Assembly (NCBI GenBank): GCA_905176665.1
Contig: CAJINA010000122.1
Coordinates: forward strand, 62,001 to 126,000
DNA length: 64,000 nucleotides
Direction: 5' to 3'
Source: Olavius algarvensis Delta 4 endosymbiont
Lineage (GTDB): Bacteria > Desulfobacterota > Desulfobacteria > Desulfobacterales > CAJINA01
Part shown: piece by piece, positions 1 to 8,389 of the stretch
Numbering within the stretch: the stretch's first letter is position 1
Layout: each line of letters opens with the position of its first letter
Notes under the pieces: generated by a model
Told to the model about the DNA's origin: nothing
Database searches by the model: none
Seen by the model: only the letters and a program-made list of their open reading frames with translations
Translations under genes and position numbers: made by a program

Positions 1-108
1 TGTTTAACCTGCTTTAACGTGTTAAAAAGAAATCTGGTATTTCAACTCATGCTCGTTCCAACTTAACCATCTGCCCGCATGTAAACGCCTTAGTCTCGGG
101 AGACGCTG

Positions 109-3100
109 ATGATTTGGAATCACTGCCTACGTTACCTGTATGCAATCACTCTCTTTCTAACCAGCCTGGGCATCATACTCACCGAACCCGGCAATATTCA
201 TTCCGCTGAGACAACTTCAATCGAAAAAACCGACGACGAGAAATCGGGAGGTTCTGAGCTTGATGCCCTCATCAAAGAAATGAACCGGCATTATAAAAAG
301 AAGCGCTATAAGGTTGCGCTCGAGCTGGGGAAAGAGCTGCTCAAGGAGATCGAAAATACGGAAGGTGTCGACTGGGAAAAACTCACCGACGTCTACTTCG
401 GCATCGCTTTTTCATATTATGCATTGGGCGACTATGCAGGCATGGACAACTATTTCGAAAAAACCATTATGCATATCAGACAAACTGCTGAGAAGGAGGG
501 CGAGGAATATTGCAATTGTGATGGTTTGAAAATGTTTGCCGATATTTATCGGAAAATGAAGCTTTATGACCGGGCCGAAAAAATGTACCTGGAAAGCCTG
601 CGCGAGACTGAAAAGGCGCGCGGTCCCATCCACAAATCCCTGATACCCCAGTTGGATGCTCTGGTGGAAATCAATCTGGAGCGCCTGAATTACCCAACTG
701 CGAAAACATACCTGCAACGTTCGGTGAGGATCACTGAAAAAAGGTTGGGCCCCAAGCATGCAAAGACGTATGAAAAGAAAGAAAAACTCAATGCGCTTGC
801 TACTTTAATCGAGCAAGAAACCACAAAATCCATCCCTGTGACCGCTTCTCGGCTGTCACCCACTATCTTCGTACAAACCGGCCACACCGACGAAATCGCC
901 AGTGTAAGCTTCAGCCCGGACAGCAAATATGCGGTTACCGCCGGTTGGGATAACTACTTGAAATTGTGGGACGTCTCGTCCGGAAGGGAAGTCCGGACGT
1001 TCCGGGGACATACGAGTTATGTGCTTACGGCACGTTTTGTCCCGGGCGGCAAATACATATTATCCGGCAGCATTGATAAAACCCTACGCCTGTGGAGACT
1101 TTCCACTGGACGCGAAGTTCGCCGGTTTTTTGGTCACCATGCGGAAATCATCTCACTTGCTGTTAGCCCAGATGGTAGACAGGCCCTCTCCGGTGGTGCT
1201 GATAAGGCCGTCATATTGTGGGACCTGACTACCGGCGAAAAGTTGCAGACCTTTCAGGGCCATAAAAAATGGGTAAAACAGGTCGGCTTCATGGAAGACG
1301 GCAAACGTATTTTCTCGGTTGGCAAACAATTTATCGTTTGGGACAAGATAACCGGCCAGATGCTGATATCGAAACCATCACCGGGGCGGATATATGCGAA
1401 TGGCAGCCGCTATCGGAAATTCAGCAAGACCGTCATAGAAATTGGCAACCCCGTTACCGGTAAAACTTTGCAGGCGATAAATCTGGAAAAGGCTATCAGG
1501 CAAACCGTACGCCGAACGGACAAGGACGGTACCAGGATCGTGTTTACCAGGGAGAAGCGGGTTCACGTTCTGAATGCGGAAACCGGAAATCTGGAGAGTG
1601 TTCTGGTGGGTCAGATACAAGAATCCCAGGCAAAGGCCGTCAGCCCCGACAACCGATATCTTTTGACCGGCGGGCAGCAACTCGTTCTTTTTGATCTGGA
1701 AAGCGGCCGCAAACGGTGGACGGTAAAGGGTAGTGCGGACCTGCGTCCCCTGCGGGTGTCGGTTAATAAAGAAAAAAACAGCGCCTTCATTAAATCTGAT
1801 CGGGGACAATCTTTCAAAGATCCTAATTTGGCGGCCTGGGATCTTCAGACCGGGAAGCGGCTTTTCTCACGCAATACAGTGGCTGATGATCTGCGGGGAA
1901 TCGCGGTCAGCAGTGACGGTCTCCATTACTACGTCGGTACTGGCGGCAAGGTCTTGATGAAAAACCTTCAGACCGGGGACTTAATCAACACCCTCTTCGA
2001 TTACCCGGGTAAAATCGTACGGATAGAAGCGGCCCCGGGGGATCTCTATTTGGTGGTACGGTCACGGAAGGAACTTGATAAAAAGATCCCCCCCCGAAAA
2101 AAGTCGAAAACCATAGCTGCTACAAAAAGAAAGGGCAAAAAGAAGCGCCGCAAAAAAGAAAAAAAGCTGTCTGATAATTACGAATATTACACATTTATAT
2201 GGAACCTCAAGCGCGCCAAAAAAATCTATTCTGACAAGAAATACAGGCGGATTGTTGTAAGTCATGACGGCTCCTTTTTTGTGGCCGCCACCGATGATGG
2301 ATTCGAGACCAGGTCTGTCCACACCGGGTCTGTGATCCATTCATATGGCGGTATCCCCGGAGGCCCCGGACAGCTCGCCATTAGTTCTGATTCAAGATTT
2401 ATCGCCGCTACCGGCCCCAAAAAAACTGACCAGAAAAGGGCGCACTACCTCAAACTCTGGGATTTACGTACCAACACATTGGTGAAAACAATCACCCCAA
2501 TTGACCTTCGTTATAAGCCCGTTTTTACGATCGACAAAAAGTTCCTTTTGATATTCTCGGGAAAAAAATCAGCCAAATTAAAAATTCTCGACCTGGCTAC
2601 CTCGGAAATTGTGAACACTGCGGCCTTGGATAGAGGAATCTACCCGATGCATCATTGGTATCCGGCTGTCACCGACCGGATGCTTTTCAGATACAGCCTT
2701 GCATACAATCGATTTGATGAGTTCGCCGGCAATCAAGACTCTGTCGCCCTTGTAGATTTTTCCGGTAAAACAATCAGGAAATTTGAAAGACATGACGGTT
2801 GGGTCACGGATGCGGAACCTCTACCGAATACGGGACGGTTGCTGTCCGTCAGCTACGATAAAACCATGCGTCTGTGGGACTCTAAAACCGGAGAAGAAAT
2901 TTGCCGGTTCTATTCTTTTGCTGACGGCGAGTGGCTCGTCATGACACCGGCTGGTTTTTTCAACGCCTCTAAAAAGGGAGCCAAATACATCAATGTCTCT
3001 ATCGGCATGCAGGTTTACAGCATCGACCAGTTTCATGACATCCTCTATAGACCGGACCTGATCGAAGCTCGCTTGCAGGGCGATCCCCAAGGCCTCTTTG

Positions 3101-4245
3101 CCAAGGCCATTGCCAAACATGACCTGGCAGCGATTCTCTCCAGGGGTGCTGCCCCGCGGGTTACGTATCTCTCCCCCAAATCCGGAGAGGTGGATAGCCG
3201 GGATGTCGCGCTGGAAGTCAAATTGACGGACCGCGGCGGCGGTTTCGGCAAAGTGGTCTGGAAACTCAACGGGATTACACGCGGTGTAGCGAAAGCCGGA
3301 CGCGGGATCGAGGTCAGCCCCGCAGAAAAGAACCTTGATTCCCGGCAGGAGCGCGTGCTGAGCAAGCGCCTGACCCTGTCTCCCGGTGTCAATCGCATAG
3401 AATGCATCGCCTACAATCGGGATGGTCGCATTGCGGCTGTGCCGGAAGTGCTGGAACTTGTTTTCAAAGATGAATCTAAAGCACAACCGAACCTGCACCT
3501 CCTGACGGTTGGAATCAACCGCTACCGGGACCGGTCTTTGTGGCTCAATTTTGCGGTCCCGGATGCCAAAGGCATGGCGCAGCGACTGAATGAAACAGCC
3601 GGTAACATTTTCAAATCGGTCCATGTGACCGAAGTTTTGGATCAAGATGCGCGTGTTGATCGGATAGCGGATGTGTTCAAAGACCTCGAGAAACGGGTCA
3701 GCAGTAATGATATTTTTATTTTTTACCTGTCCGGGCATGGGGTTACCCTGGAAGGCCAGTATCATTTCCTGCCGGCGGATTTCAGGTATCACAACGAGGA
3801 CTCCATCCGGGATAAAGCCATCAACCAGGACATGCTCCAACGCTGGCTGGGAAAGATTGCGGCAGAAAAGAACCTGGTCCTTTTGGACACGTGCAACAGC
3901 GGCGCCTTTATCCAGTCCCACATGGCTACCAGGGGGATAGCCGAGAAAACGGCCATTGAAAAACTGAATCGGGCCACCGGAAGGGCCATTATCGCCGCCT
4001 CCAGCGATTCACAGGTAGCGTTGGAGGGATATCAAGGGCACGGCGTGTTTACGTACACCCTTTTAAAATCGCTGGTTGAAGCCGATTCGAAAAACGGCAA
4101 CCGCGACGGTTTGACCAGCACCACGGAAATTGCCGCGTACGTAGGCGAGCGGGTTCCCGAGGTAACCTATCAGGAATGGGGCTACGAACAGGTCCCGCAG
4201 ATACTCCTCCATGGGAATGATTTCCCGGTTGGAGTTGTGCGGTAA
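109..4245 (+). CDS. Exported caspase-like (peptidase C14) protein with TPR and WD40 repeats
   Basis: The 1378-residue protein has an N-terminal hydrophobic segment (about residues 8-25) that reads as a signal peptide. TPR-like helices follow (about 50-235), then clear WD40 repeats with GH...LWD motifs (about 250-420), and more diverged beta-propeller-like sequence to about 950. A strongly Lys/Arg-rich insert lies near residues 660-690. The C-terminal part (about 1130-1370) is a caspase-fold peptidase: the histidine of SGHG is residue 1210 and the cysteine of DTCNSG is residue 1262, so the dyad is intact. The ATG at 109 follows a GGGAG ribosome-binding site. The combination of repeats and a C14 domain is known from bacterial orthocaspases. 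Substrate and trigger are unknown. It is convergent with the YHS gene that follows and looks monocistronic. The family call is secure; the cellular role is not. Confidence 0.88.
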   Translation: MIWNHCLRYLYAITLFLTSLGIILTEPGNIHSAETTSIEKTDDEKSGGSELDALIKEMNRHYKKKRYKVALELGKELLKEIENTEGVDWEKLTDVYFGIAFSYYALGDYAGMDNYFEKTIMHIRQTAEKEGEEYCNCDGLKMFADIYRKMKLYDRAEKMYLESLRETEKARGPIHKSLIPQLDALVEINLERLNYPTAKTYLQRSVRITEKRLGPKHAKTYEKKEKLNALATLIEQETTKSIPVTASRLSPTIFVQTGHTDEIASVSFSPDSKYAVTAGWDNYLKLWDVSSGREVRTFRGHTSYVLTARFVPGGKYILSGSIDKTLRLWRLSTGREVRRFFGHHAEIISLAVSPDGRQALSGGADKAVILWDLTTGEKLQTFQGHKKWVKQVGFMEDGKRIFSVGKQFIVWDKITGQMLISKPSPGRIYANGSRYRKFSKTVIEIGNPVTGKTLQAINLEKAIRQTVRRTDKDGTRIVFTREKRVHVLNAETGNLESVLVGQIQESQAKAVSPDNRYLLTGGQQLVLFDLESGRKRWTVKGSADLRPLRVSVNKEKNSAFIKSDRGQSFKDPNLAAWDLQTGKRLFSRNTVADDLRGIAVSSDGLHYYVGTGGKVLMKNLQTGDLINTLFDYPGKIVRIEAAPGDLYLVVRSRKELDKKIPPRKKSKTIAATKRKGKKKRRKKEKKLSDNYEYYTFIWNLKRAKKIYSDKKYRRIVVSHDGSFFVAATDDGFETRSVHTGSVIHSYGGIPGGPGQLAISSDSRFIAATGPKKTDQKRAHYLKLWDLRTNTLVKTITPIDLRYKPVFTIDKKFLLIFSGKKSAKLKILDLATSEIVNTAALDRGIYPMHHWYPAVTDRMLFRYSLAYNRFDEFAGNQDSVALVDFSGKTIRKFERHDGWVTDAEPLPNTGRLLSVSYDKTMRLWDSKTGEEICRFYSFADGEWLVMTPAGFFNASKKGAKYINVSIGMQVYSIDQFHDILYRPDLIEARLQGDPQGLFAKAIAKHDLAAILSRGAAPRVTYLSPKSGEVDSRDVALEVKLTDRGGGFGKVVWKLNGITRGVAKAGRGIEVSPAEKNLDSRQERVLSKRLTLSPGVNRIECIAYNRDGRIAAVPEVLELVFKDESKAQPNLHLLTVGINRYRDRSLWLNFAVPDAKGMAQRLNETAGNIFKSVHVTEVLDQDARVDRIADVFKDLEKRVSSNDIFIFYLSGHGVTLEGQYHFLPADFRYHNEDSIRDKAINQDMLQRWLGKIAAEKNLVLLDTCNSGAFIQSHMATRGIAEKTAIEKLNRATGRAIIAASSDSQVALEGYQGHGVFTYTLLKSLVEADSKNGNRDGLTSTTEIAAYVGERVPEVTYQEWGYEQVPQILLHGNDFPVGVVR

Positions 4246-4270
4246 ATGTATTACAAGATGGCCCGACGGA

Positions 4271-4534
4271 TCAGTGGTGACACTCCATTGAACGGTCACA
4301 TTTGATATCTTTCAATCGGTCTACATGCCGCCCCCACCAGCCTTTCTTTTTGCCTGATTTGGTGGCTCCCGCAAATTTCGCGGGTGAGGCTTCAAACGTT
4401 TTTTTGCACCCCTCCGCACAGAAATAATAGGTATGAGACTTATAGGTGGATTTATAATCGGCACTATCAGGGTTGACTTCCATGGCGCAGACTGGATCTA
4501 TATGGACATCGGGTAAGGAATGTTGTTTTTGCAT
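4271..4534 (-). CDS. YHS-domain metal-binding protein (copy 1)
   Basis: This is a small 87-residue protein with the YHS core: DPVCAMEV near residue 13, then YYFCAEGCKKTFEASPAKF about 20 residues on, and a basic tail. YHS domains bind metal and often accompany copper or heavy-metal transporters and oxidases, which fits the neighbours. The start at 4534 is chosen because GGAGGT lies six bases upstream; a longer in-frame reading would run through the sigma-54 promoter described next. It is about 60% identical to the second YHS gene at 6081-6338, and the two share promoter sequence, so they look like a duplicated promoter-gene unit. A cytoplasmic copper chaperone or sensor role is inference. Confidence 0.8.
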   Translation of the reverse strand: MQKQHSLPDVHIDPVCAMEVNPDSADYKSTYKSHTYYFCAEGCKKTFEASPAKFAGATKSGKKKGWWGRHVDRLKDIKCDRSMECHH

Positions 4535-4577
4535 AGCGGCACCTCCATCACAAGGGTTGACTTTGCCAATTTGAAGA

Positions 4578-4594
4578 AGCAAATCATGTGCCAC
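4578..4594 (-). promoter_or_regulatory. Sigma-54 promoter of YHS copy 1
   Basis: Read on the minus strand this is TGTGGCACATGATTTGCTT, with GG (4592-4591) and GC (4580-4579) exactly ten bases apart and a near-consensus TGGCAC / TTGC pair. It lies about 45 bases before the start codon. The -24 box also forms part of a 17-bp dyad GTnCCACAnTGTGGnAC (4588-4604). Confidence 0.8.
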
Positions 4595-4679
4595 ATTGTG
4601 GTACATACCAATACAGTGGCAACTTATCGGAAAAAATCAAGGCGAGATGATTTAGAAACTGTTCTTTAAGCGCGCAGCT

Positions 4680-4694
4680 GGGTATTTACTATCC
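4680..4694. promoter_or_regulatory. GGGTA-N5-TACCC-type upstream activator site
   Basis: The sequence GGGTA-TTTAC-TATCC is a 15-bp dyad with one mismatch, centred about 95 bp upstream of the -24 element of the YHS copy 1 promoter. The same motif at the same distance precedes three other sigma-54 promoters in this island, which points to a binding site for an NtrC-type activator. No clear second copy is seen about 40 bp farther out here, unlike at the other three promoters. Confidence 0.6.
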
Positions 4695-4863
4695 AGCTAA
4701 AGGGCTAGCCAGGGACTGAATAGTGAACGATAGTGTCCCAACGTTCTCGGAAATTCTTCCACAATGTTAAAGATGAGACATATCAAGCGCCTATCAGAAG
4801 CATCGGACTTATCTTCCATTGGGGAGTCTAATAATTCAATTGGTAACATGGATTCGGGCCGAA

Positions 4864-5637
4864 TTAAGCAACAACTGCTGACTTTCTTTTCAGAACAACT
4901 ATGAAGATGAGTGCAAGAAAAATTCCCGCCACACCAATTGATTGGGCTGCAGAAATGTTCCCCAAATACGTCAATCTATCTGCGCGGAAGTTTTCCACAA
5001 TAATTCTGCCAACCGAATACAGAATGACGTAGAGCAGAAACAGATGCCCATTTGTTTTCAATTTGGTGCGGGTTTTCCAGAGAATCCCAAAAATAATTAG
5101 ATTGAACACCATCTCATACAATTGGGTGGGATGCAGCGGCTGGTCTGGAAACATTTGTCCCGCCGGGCTGTCCGTTGCATAGATCATTCCCCAGGGCATG
5201 TCGGTCGGATAGCCGTGAGCATCCCCATTGAAGAGGCAGCCGACCCGACCGATGGCCTGGCCCAGAATCAGTGCTGGCGCAAGTGTATCTGCAAACTTCC
5301 AAAAAGAGAGGTTATGTATGCGGGTAAAAATGATACTGACCAGCAGCCCGCCCAAGATAGCCCCATGAATAGCCAGTCCGCCTCTCCAAATCGCCAACAC
5401 GGATAGGGGGTCGTTCCAAAAAATTTCCGGTTCGGTGAACGTAACGTAATAGAGCCTGGCGCCGAGTACCGCTGCAGTGATGGCGTACAGGAGAAATTCT
5501 TCTATCTTCTCAATCGCTATGCTGTTGCGTTGCGCTTCACCTTTGGCGACCCAGTATCCAACCAGGCATGCCGTTGCAATCATGGCCCCATACCACCTTA
5601 CCGTGAAGGGACCAATTTCAAAAAGGATTGGATGCAT
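4864..5637 (-). CDS. lgt: Prolipoprotein diacylglyceryl transferase (Lgt), accessory copy
   Basis: The 257-residue multi-pass membrane protein carries the Lgt signature GRVGCLFNGDAHG (about residues 130-142), HPTQLYE further on, and an N-terminal HPILFEIGPFTVRWYG block. Lgt transfers diacylglycerol from phosphatidylglycerol to the lipobox cysteine of prelipoproteins at the inner membrane. The ATG at 5637 has GGGAGGG upstream. It follows the DUF2933-like gene by 24 bases and is probably co-transcribed with it. Extra lgt copies are often found in mobile metal-resistance islands, and this position suggests an accessory rather than the housekeeping copy. Whether the genome has another lgt cannot be seen here. 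Confidence 0.9.
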   Translation of the reverse strand: MHPILFEIGPFTVRWYGAMIATACLVGYWVAKGEAQRNSIAIEKIEEFLLYAITAAVLGARLYYVTFTEPEIFWNDPLSVLAIWRGGLAIHGAILGGLLVSIIFTRIHNLSFWKFADTLAPALILGQAIGRVGCLFNGDAHGYPTDMPWGMIYATDSPAGQMFPDQPLHPTQLYEMVFNLIIFGILWKTRTKLKTNGHLFLLYVILYSVGRIIVENFRADRLTYLGNISAAQSIGVAGIFLALIFIVVLKRKSAVVA

Positions 5638-5661
5638 CCCGTCCCTCCCGTAGCTCAGTGC

Positions 5662-5919
5662 CTAGTGGTACTTCCTGCTACTATCTGATTCATTGCCGTG
5701 GGGACGATTTCCATGATTCTGGTACGGCATTAAAAGGTGCATCAAAGGGCACAGCAGAAAAATGAGATAATACCCCCACGTCCCGATTATTCCCGACCAC
5801 AAGAGCCCCATGACCAGTACCATAGGTAGAATGCAGCAAAGGGCCATCCCCAATTGGTGATTCCAGATTGATTTAAATGTTACTGCCTTCTTGATCAATT
5901 CACCTGTTTGGTTTTGCAC
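5662..5919 (-). CDS. Small two-helix membrane protein, DUF2933-like
   Basis: The 85-residue protein has two predicted membrane helices (about residues 28-47 and 48-65) and a His-rich, polar C-terminus (NHGNRPHGN). It resembles the short DUF2933 proteins that sit beside copper and silver resistance genes. The start is uncertain: the GTG at 5919 has no good ribosome-binding site, and an internal ATG (start of MALCC) is an alternative. It precedes lgt by 24 bases. A role in metal tolerance is inferred from context only. Confidence 0.6.
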   Translation of the reverse strand: MQNQTGELIKKAVTFKSIWNHQLGMALCCILPMVLVMGLLWSGIIGTWGYYLIFLLCPLMHLLMPYQNHGNRPHGNESDSSRKYH

Positions 5920-5938
5920 CGCTATGTTTTATCGAATC

Positions 5939-5955
5939 AGCAATATCGCTCCCAG
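5939..5955 (-). promoter_or_regulatory. Possible sigma-54 promoter of the DUF2933-lgt pair
   Basis: On the minus strand the sequence CTGGGAGCGATATTGCTG has the GG-N10-GC spacing and a good TTGC box, but the -24 box (TGGGAGC) is weaker than at the other promoters. No GGGTA dyad is seen at the expected distance. If real, the leader to the GTG at 5919 is under 15 bases, which argues for a downstream start. Confidence 0.35.
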
Positions 5956-6080
5956 TTGATTCTCCGGGACTTTATGATCAAACATCCGCTGATTTACAGT
6001 TTCCGGTCTGGTGGGAAAGAACGGTTGCACCATGCCGGATCAGCTCGTTTTAATGTCACCGCCGTTTTCTGTTTTCGATA

Positions 6081-6338
6081 TCAGTGGCACTTCATGGATT
6101 TACCACCGGTAGCTTTATCAAGACGGTCGAGGTACCGGCCCCATAGGCCTTTCTTTTTGCCTGGTTTTTGAGAAAGAAATTTAGCCGGGTTGGATTCAAA
6201 GGCTTTTTTGCACCCCTCTGCGCAAAAATAGTAGATGGTTGACTTGTAGGTGGAAGTGATATCGGCAGTGCCGGCACGCACTTCCATGGCACAAACCGGA
6301 TCGACAAATATCTGGTTGGAATGATCCTTGTTTTGCAT
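6081..6338 (-). CDS. YHS-domain metal-binding protein (copy 2)
   Basis: An 85-residue paralogue of the protein at 4271-4534, with DPVCAMEV, YYFCAEGCKKAFESNPAKF and a basic GKKKGLWGR tail. The ATG at 6338 is supported by a GGGAGG ribosome-binding site eight bases upstream. An upstream in-frame extension to 6464 would cross the promoter and is not used. The three YHS cysteines are all kept. It is transcribed from its own sigma-54 promoter with two strong upstream dyads, so it should respond to the same signal as copy 1. The function is presumed metal binding; nothing in the sequence fixes which metal. Confidence 0.8.
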   Translation of the reverse strand: MQNKDHSNQIFVDPVCAMEVRAGTADITSTYKSTIYYFCAEGCKKAFESNPAKFLSQKPGKKKGLWGRYLDRLDKATGGKSMKCH

Positions 6339-6381
6339 GACGAAACCTCCCTCGCGGCGGTTGTTGGTACTTATTAGACGA

Positions 6382-6398
6382 AGCAAGGCGTGTGCCAC
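6382..6398 (-). promoter_or_regulatory. Sigma-54 promoter of YHS copy 2
   Basis: The minus strand reads TGTGGCACACGCCTTGCTTC: TGGCAC-N5-TTGCT, with GG (6396-6395) and GC (6384-6383) ten bases apart. It is close to the family consensus and nearly identical over about 29 bp to the promoter of YHS copy 1, including the 17-bp dyad at 6392-6408. Confidence 0.85.
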
Positions 6399-6482
6399 AT
6401 TGTGGTACCCCTTACAAGCCATTAGAATTGCACGCGATAAATAGTTTTGACTGCTTTTAGTCAAGAATGATTGGAAAGAAGC

Positions 6483-6497
6483 GGGTAAAAATTACAC
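6483..6497. promoter_or_regulatory. Upstream activator dyad (proximal), YHS copy 2
   Basis: GGGTA-AAAAT-TACAC, centred about 94 bp upstream of the -24 box. Its right half departs from TACCC at one base. Confidence 0.65.
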
Positions 6498-6525
6498 GTT
6501 TCTCTTTCAGGCAGCATGAGTGGAC

Positions 6526-6540
6526 GGGTACAAAATACCC
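6526..6540. promoter_or_regulatory. Upstream activator dyad (distal), YHS copy 2
   Basis: GGGTA-CAAAA-TACCC, a perfect inverted repeat 43 bp (about four helical turns) from the proximal site and about 137 bp from the -24 box. Confidence 0.75.
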
Positions 6541-6666
6541 GGGCATCAGGCTATATCCTGCCCCAGGATTAAACCTACACTCTGCCTGACACCAATTTAA
6601 AGTGCGGCAATATGAGGCTGTCCCGAGATAAAAGTCGGGTCTGCATGGATTCTCATTCTGGAATTT

Positions 6667-7254
6667 TTATTCTGCAGATGCTCCGTGCCACATCTGAGTA
6701 AGAATAAAATAGGCATCCACGGCAAATACGATCCCGAACAGAACACCTCCGGGGATATGCAACCAGAAAAAGACCGGATGGATGAAGACTTTCAGCCAGA
6801 CAGCAAGGAGGTCCACGATCACACCGAGAAAAGGCAGTACGATAAGCCATGTACGGGCTCGTGGGCTTAAATGCAGAAAAAATACAATCACGCCCATGAG
6901 GATAAAAATCGCGCTCATGCCGAAAATGTGAATATGGGTAAATTTCAGAGCAAAAATGAACTCATCGCTCTTATAGAAGGGCTTTTTTTCCACCTTGGCC
7001 ATTGAGCCGCTAAACAGGTCGCCCCTTTCGGATGCTGCGGGTGCCATTTTCTCGTGGCTATTCGACGCCATAGACTTTCCACTGAAAAATGTCGGGATGA
7101 TGTCATGTACGATGATCTGCCCGCCGGCAAAAAGAAGACCCAGGGACATCATCACCACAATCATGGTGACCAGGGCTTTGGCCGGCAGCGGCCATCTACC
7201 CGGATGGGGGAATGCGAATTTAGCCGTTGTATTTTTTGATTCGGAAGCTTGCAT
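6667..7254 (-). CDS. Membrane protein of unknown function in metal-resistance operon
   Basis: The 195-residue protein has an N-terminal membrane helix (about 27-50), a periplasmic-looking Met/Ser/Lys-rich loop (about 55-100), and three further helices (about 106-128, 135-153 and 160-185). A histidine pair in KFTHIHIFGM opens the second helix, and further histidines flank the last two; these could ligate haem or metal, but that is speculation. It starts nine bases after the stop of the gene at 7264-7656, so the two form an operon. The family is not recognised with certainty. The shared promoter region suggests induction with the YHS and oxidase genes. Confidence 0.6.
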   Translation of the reverse strand: MQASESKNTTAKFAFPHPGRWPLPAKALVTMIVVMMSLGLLFAGGQIIVHDIIPTFFSGKSMASNSHEKMAPAASERGDLFSGSMAKVEKKPFYKSDEFIFALKFTHIHIFGMSAIFILMGVIVFFLHLSPRARTWLIVLPFLGVIVDLLAVWLKVFIHPVFFWLHIPGGVLFGIVFAVDAYFILTQMWHGASAE

Positions 7255-7263
7255 TACTCCACC

Positions 7264-7656
7264 TCATTTTCCGGTGAAATTCGACCCGTTGTATTTTCCT
7301 TGTTCAGTAAAGAAGATGTAAACTGCGCGAGGTTCACCACTTGTCCGGCTAAATTTTACAACGATTTCCTGCTGCCCGGTATTGCGTTCGTACACCGCGA
7401 TGGTTTCCAACTTCGTTTCCCAGGACTCATCGAGTTTGCCGGTGGCGACCAATTTGTCGTACATCAGGGTGGCCTTTTTAGCCGCCGCCAGGGCAGTAAA
7501 GCCTTCTGTGTGGCCTTTGGGGCCATGCGCAAATGAAACGGTTGCCATTAGTAAAATTATGCAAAAAAACATTGAAAGTGCTAAGAGTTCTCGCTTAGCC
7601 AGTCTTGTTTTGATATCTGGAAGAGTTATGCCAATCCCCCCTCGTGGAGTATTCAT
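7264..7656 (-). CDS. Small exported protein, DUF6488-like
   Basis: A 130-residue frame. A hydrophobic stretch ending in VSFAHGPKGH looks like a signal peptide, after which the mature part begins with a His-rich HGPKGHTEG and continues as an alpha/beta domain of about 80 residues. Two starts are possible: ATG 7656, or ATG 7572, which would leave a compact signal peptide; neither has a strong ribosome-binding site. It resembles DUF6488 proteins. First gene of a two-gene operon with the membrane protein at 6667-7254, downstream of a sigma-54 promoter with a leader of about 200 bases or more. The His-rich mature N-terminus would suit metal binding in the periplasm; this is inference. Confidence 0.6.
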   Translation of the reverse strand: MNTPRGGIGITLPDIKTRLAKRELLALSMFFCIILLMATVSFAHGPKGHTEGFTALAAAKKATLMYDKLVATGKLDESWETKLETIAVYERNTGQQEIVVKFSRTSGEPRAVYIFFTEQGKYNGSNFTGK

Positions 7657-7878
7657 ATTTATAACAGTTGCCTTGCTCTATGATAATACTCAATCTGCCA
7701 ATGCCAAGGATTTATTGTAAAAATGGTTATTTAAGTATAATCTTGATTGGTGTCCAAGTATTCAGCGAGATTTACTTTAAGTGTAAGAAGCGGTTCGCGG
7801 AGATTCAATTTGGTGCGTGGCCTTTGGGGACCATTTTACCCCAAAAGACCAGTAGATCCTGCCTAACTAAATAACTAC

Positions 7879-7895
7879 TGCAAACAGCATACCGT
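7879..7895 (-). promoter_or_regulatory. Sigma-54 promoter of the 7656-6667 operon
   Basis: The minus strand reads ACGGTATGCTGTTTGCAG. GG (7893-7892) and GC (7881-7880) have the ten-base spacing and the -12 box TTTGCA is ideal; the -24 box is less conserved. Its two upstream dyads sit at 108 and 149 bp, parallel to the other promoters. Confidence 0.65.
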
Positions 7896-7993
7896 ATCTT
7901 GGGTGAGAGTATAAAAGTCATGGGTTCTCGAAAGCTCTACTCATGAAGGGCCCCGAAACATTTTTATCGAACGACATGTATTAAGAGCCTACC

Positions 7994-8008
7994 GGGTAAA
8001 AACTACCC
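7994..8008. promoter_or_regulatory. Upstream activator dyad (perfect)
   Basis: GGGTA-AAAAC-TACCC. The symmetry extends to CCGGGTA...TACCCGG (7992-8010). It lies between the minus-strand promoter at 7879-7895 and the plus-strand promoter at 8272-8289 and could serve both. Confidence 0.75.
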
Positions 8009-8034
8009 GGCCACCTCAAAACAGAACTATTACC

Positions 8035-8049
8035 GGGTAATAAATATCC
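8035..8049. promoter_or_regulatory. Upstream activator dyad, second of pair
   Basis: GGGTA-ATAAA-TATCC, one mismatch from a perfect dyad, 41 bp from its partner at 7994-8008. Confidence 0.7.
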
Positions 8050-8271
8050 AACGGTTGCTGTTTACCAATAATTCAAACCACAGAATCTCCCGACACAACC
8101 TCCAGTCAGTCCTGCGGCAATTGCCAATTTGCTGTAAAATTGATCGAAAAGTACAACCAACCATCCGATGCTATGCTGGCAACCTGTTAATGCGGGTTTT
8201 GGACATAGACCATCTTGCTAAAAAGGAGTTTTTTTGATGGGAAGCGAGAGGCGCAAGCGTTGAAGCGTTTT

Positions 8272-8289
8272 CTGGAACGTTCCTTGCTT
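8272..8289 (+). promoter_or_regulatory. Sigma-54 promoter of the multicopper oxidase gene
   Basis: TGGAACGTTCCTTGCTT has GG (8274-8275) and GC (8286-8287) ten bases apart and differs from TGGCACG-N4-TTGCT at one base. It lies about 100 bases before the oxidase start. The nearest dyads are 233 and 274 bp upstream, farther than at the other promoters but within enhancer range. Confidence 0.7.
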
Positions 8290-8389
8290 GGTTAAAGTAA
8301 TAGAAAATCGAAAAAGACTACCTGCCGTAAAGCTCTTCGCTGATTATTATTGTTTATACTATTTTCCTGCCTAACCCAGGAGATTGCAA

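Larger units (their letters stand above)
7657..8389. other. Long divergent intergenic control region
   Basis: This 733-bp gap holds two sigma-54 promoters facing outward and two activator dyads. It also contains a small plus-strand frame (8055-8237) with no recognisable product, and an eight-codon ATG frame at 8237-8263 behind an AAGGAG. I see no further gene. The stretch between 7660 and 7878 is the untranslated leader of the minus-strand operon. Confidence 0.6.

Noticed and set aside
4535-4606. N-terminal extensions of the two YHS proteins (also 6339-6464)
   Set aside because: They would translate the sigma-54 promoter. Their similarity is explained by conserved promoter DNA, and strong ribosome-binding sites support the shorter starts.
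8055-8263. Small plus-strand genes before the oxidase (60-codon frame and an eight-codon frame)
   Set aside because: No similarity or composition signal; they lie upstream of the oxidase sigma-54 promoter. A leader peptide cannot be excluded but is unsupported.
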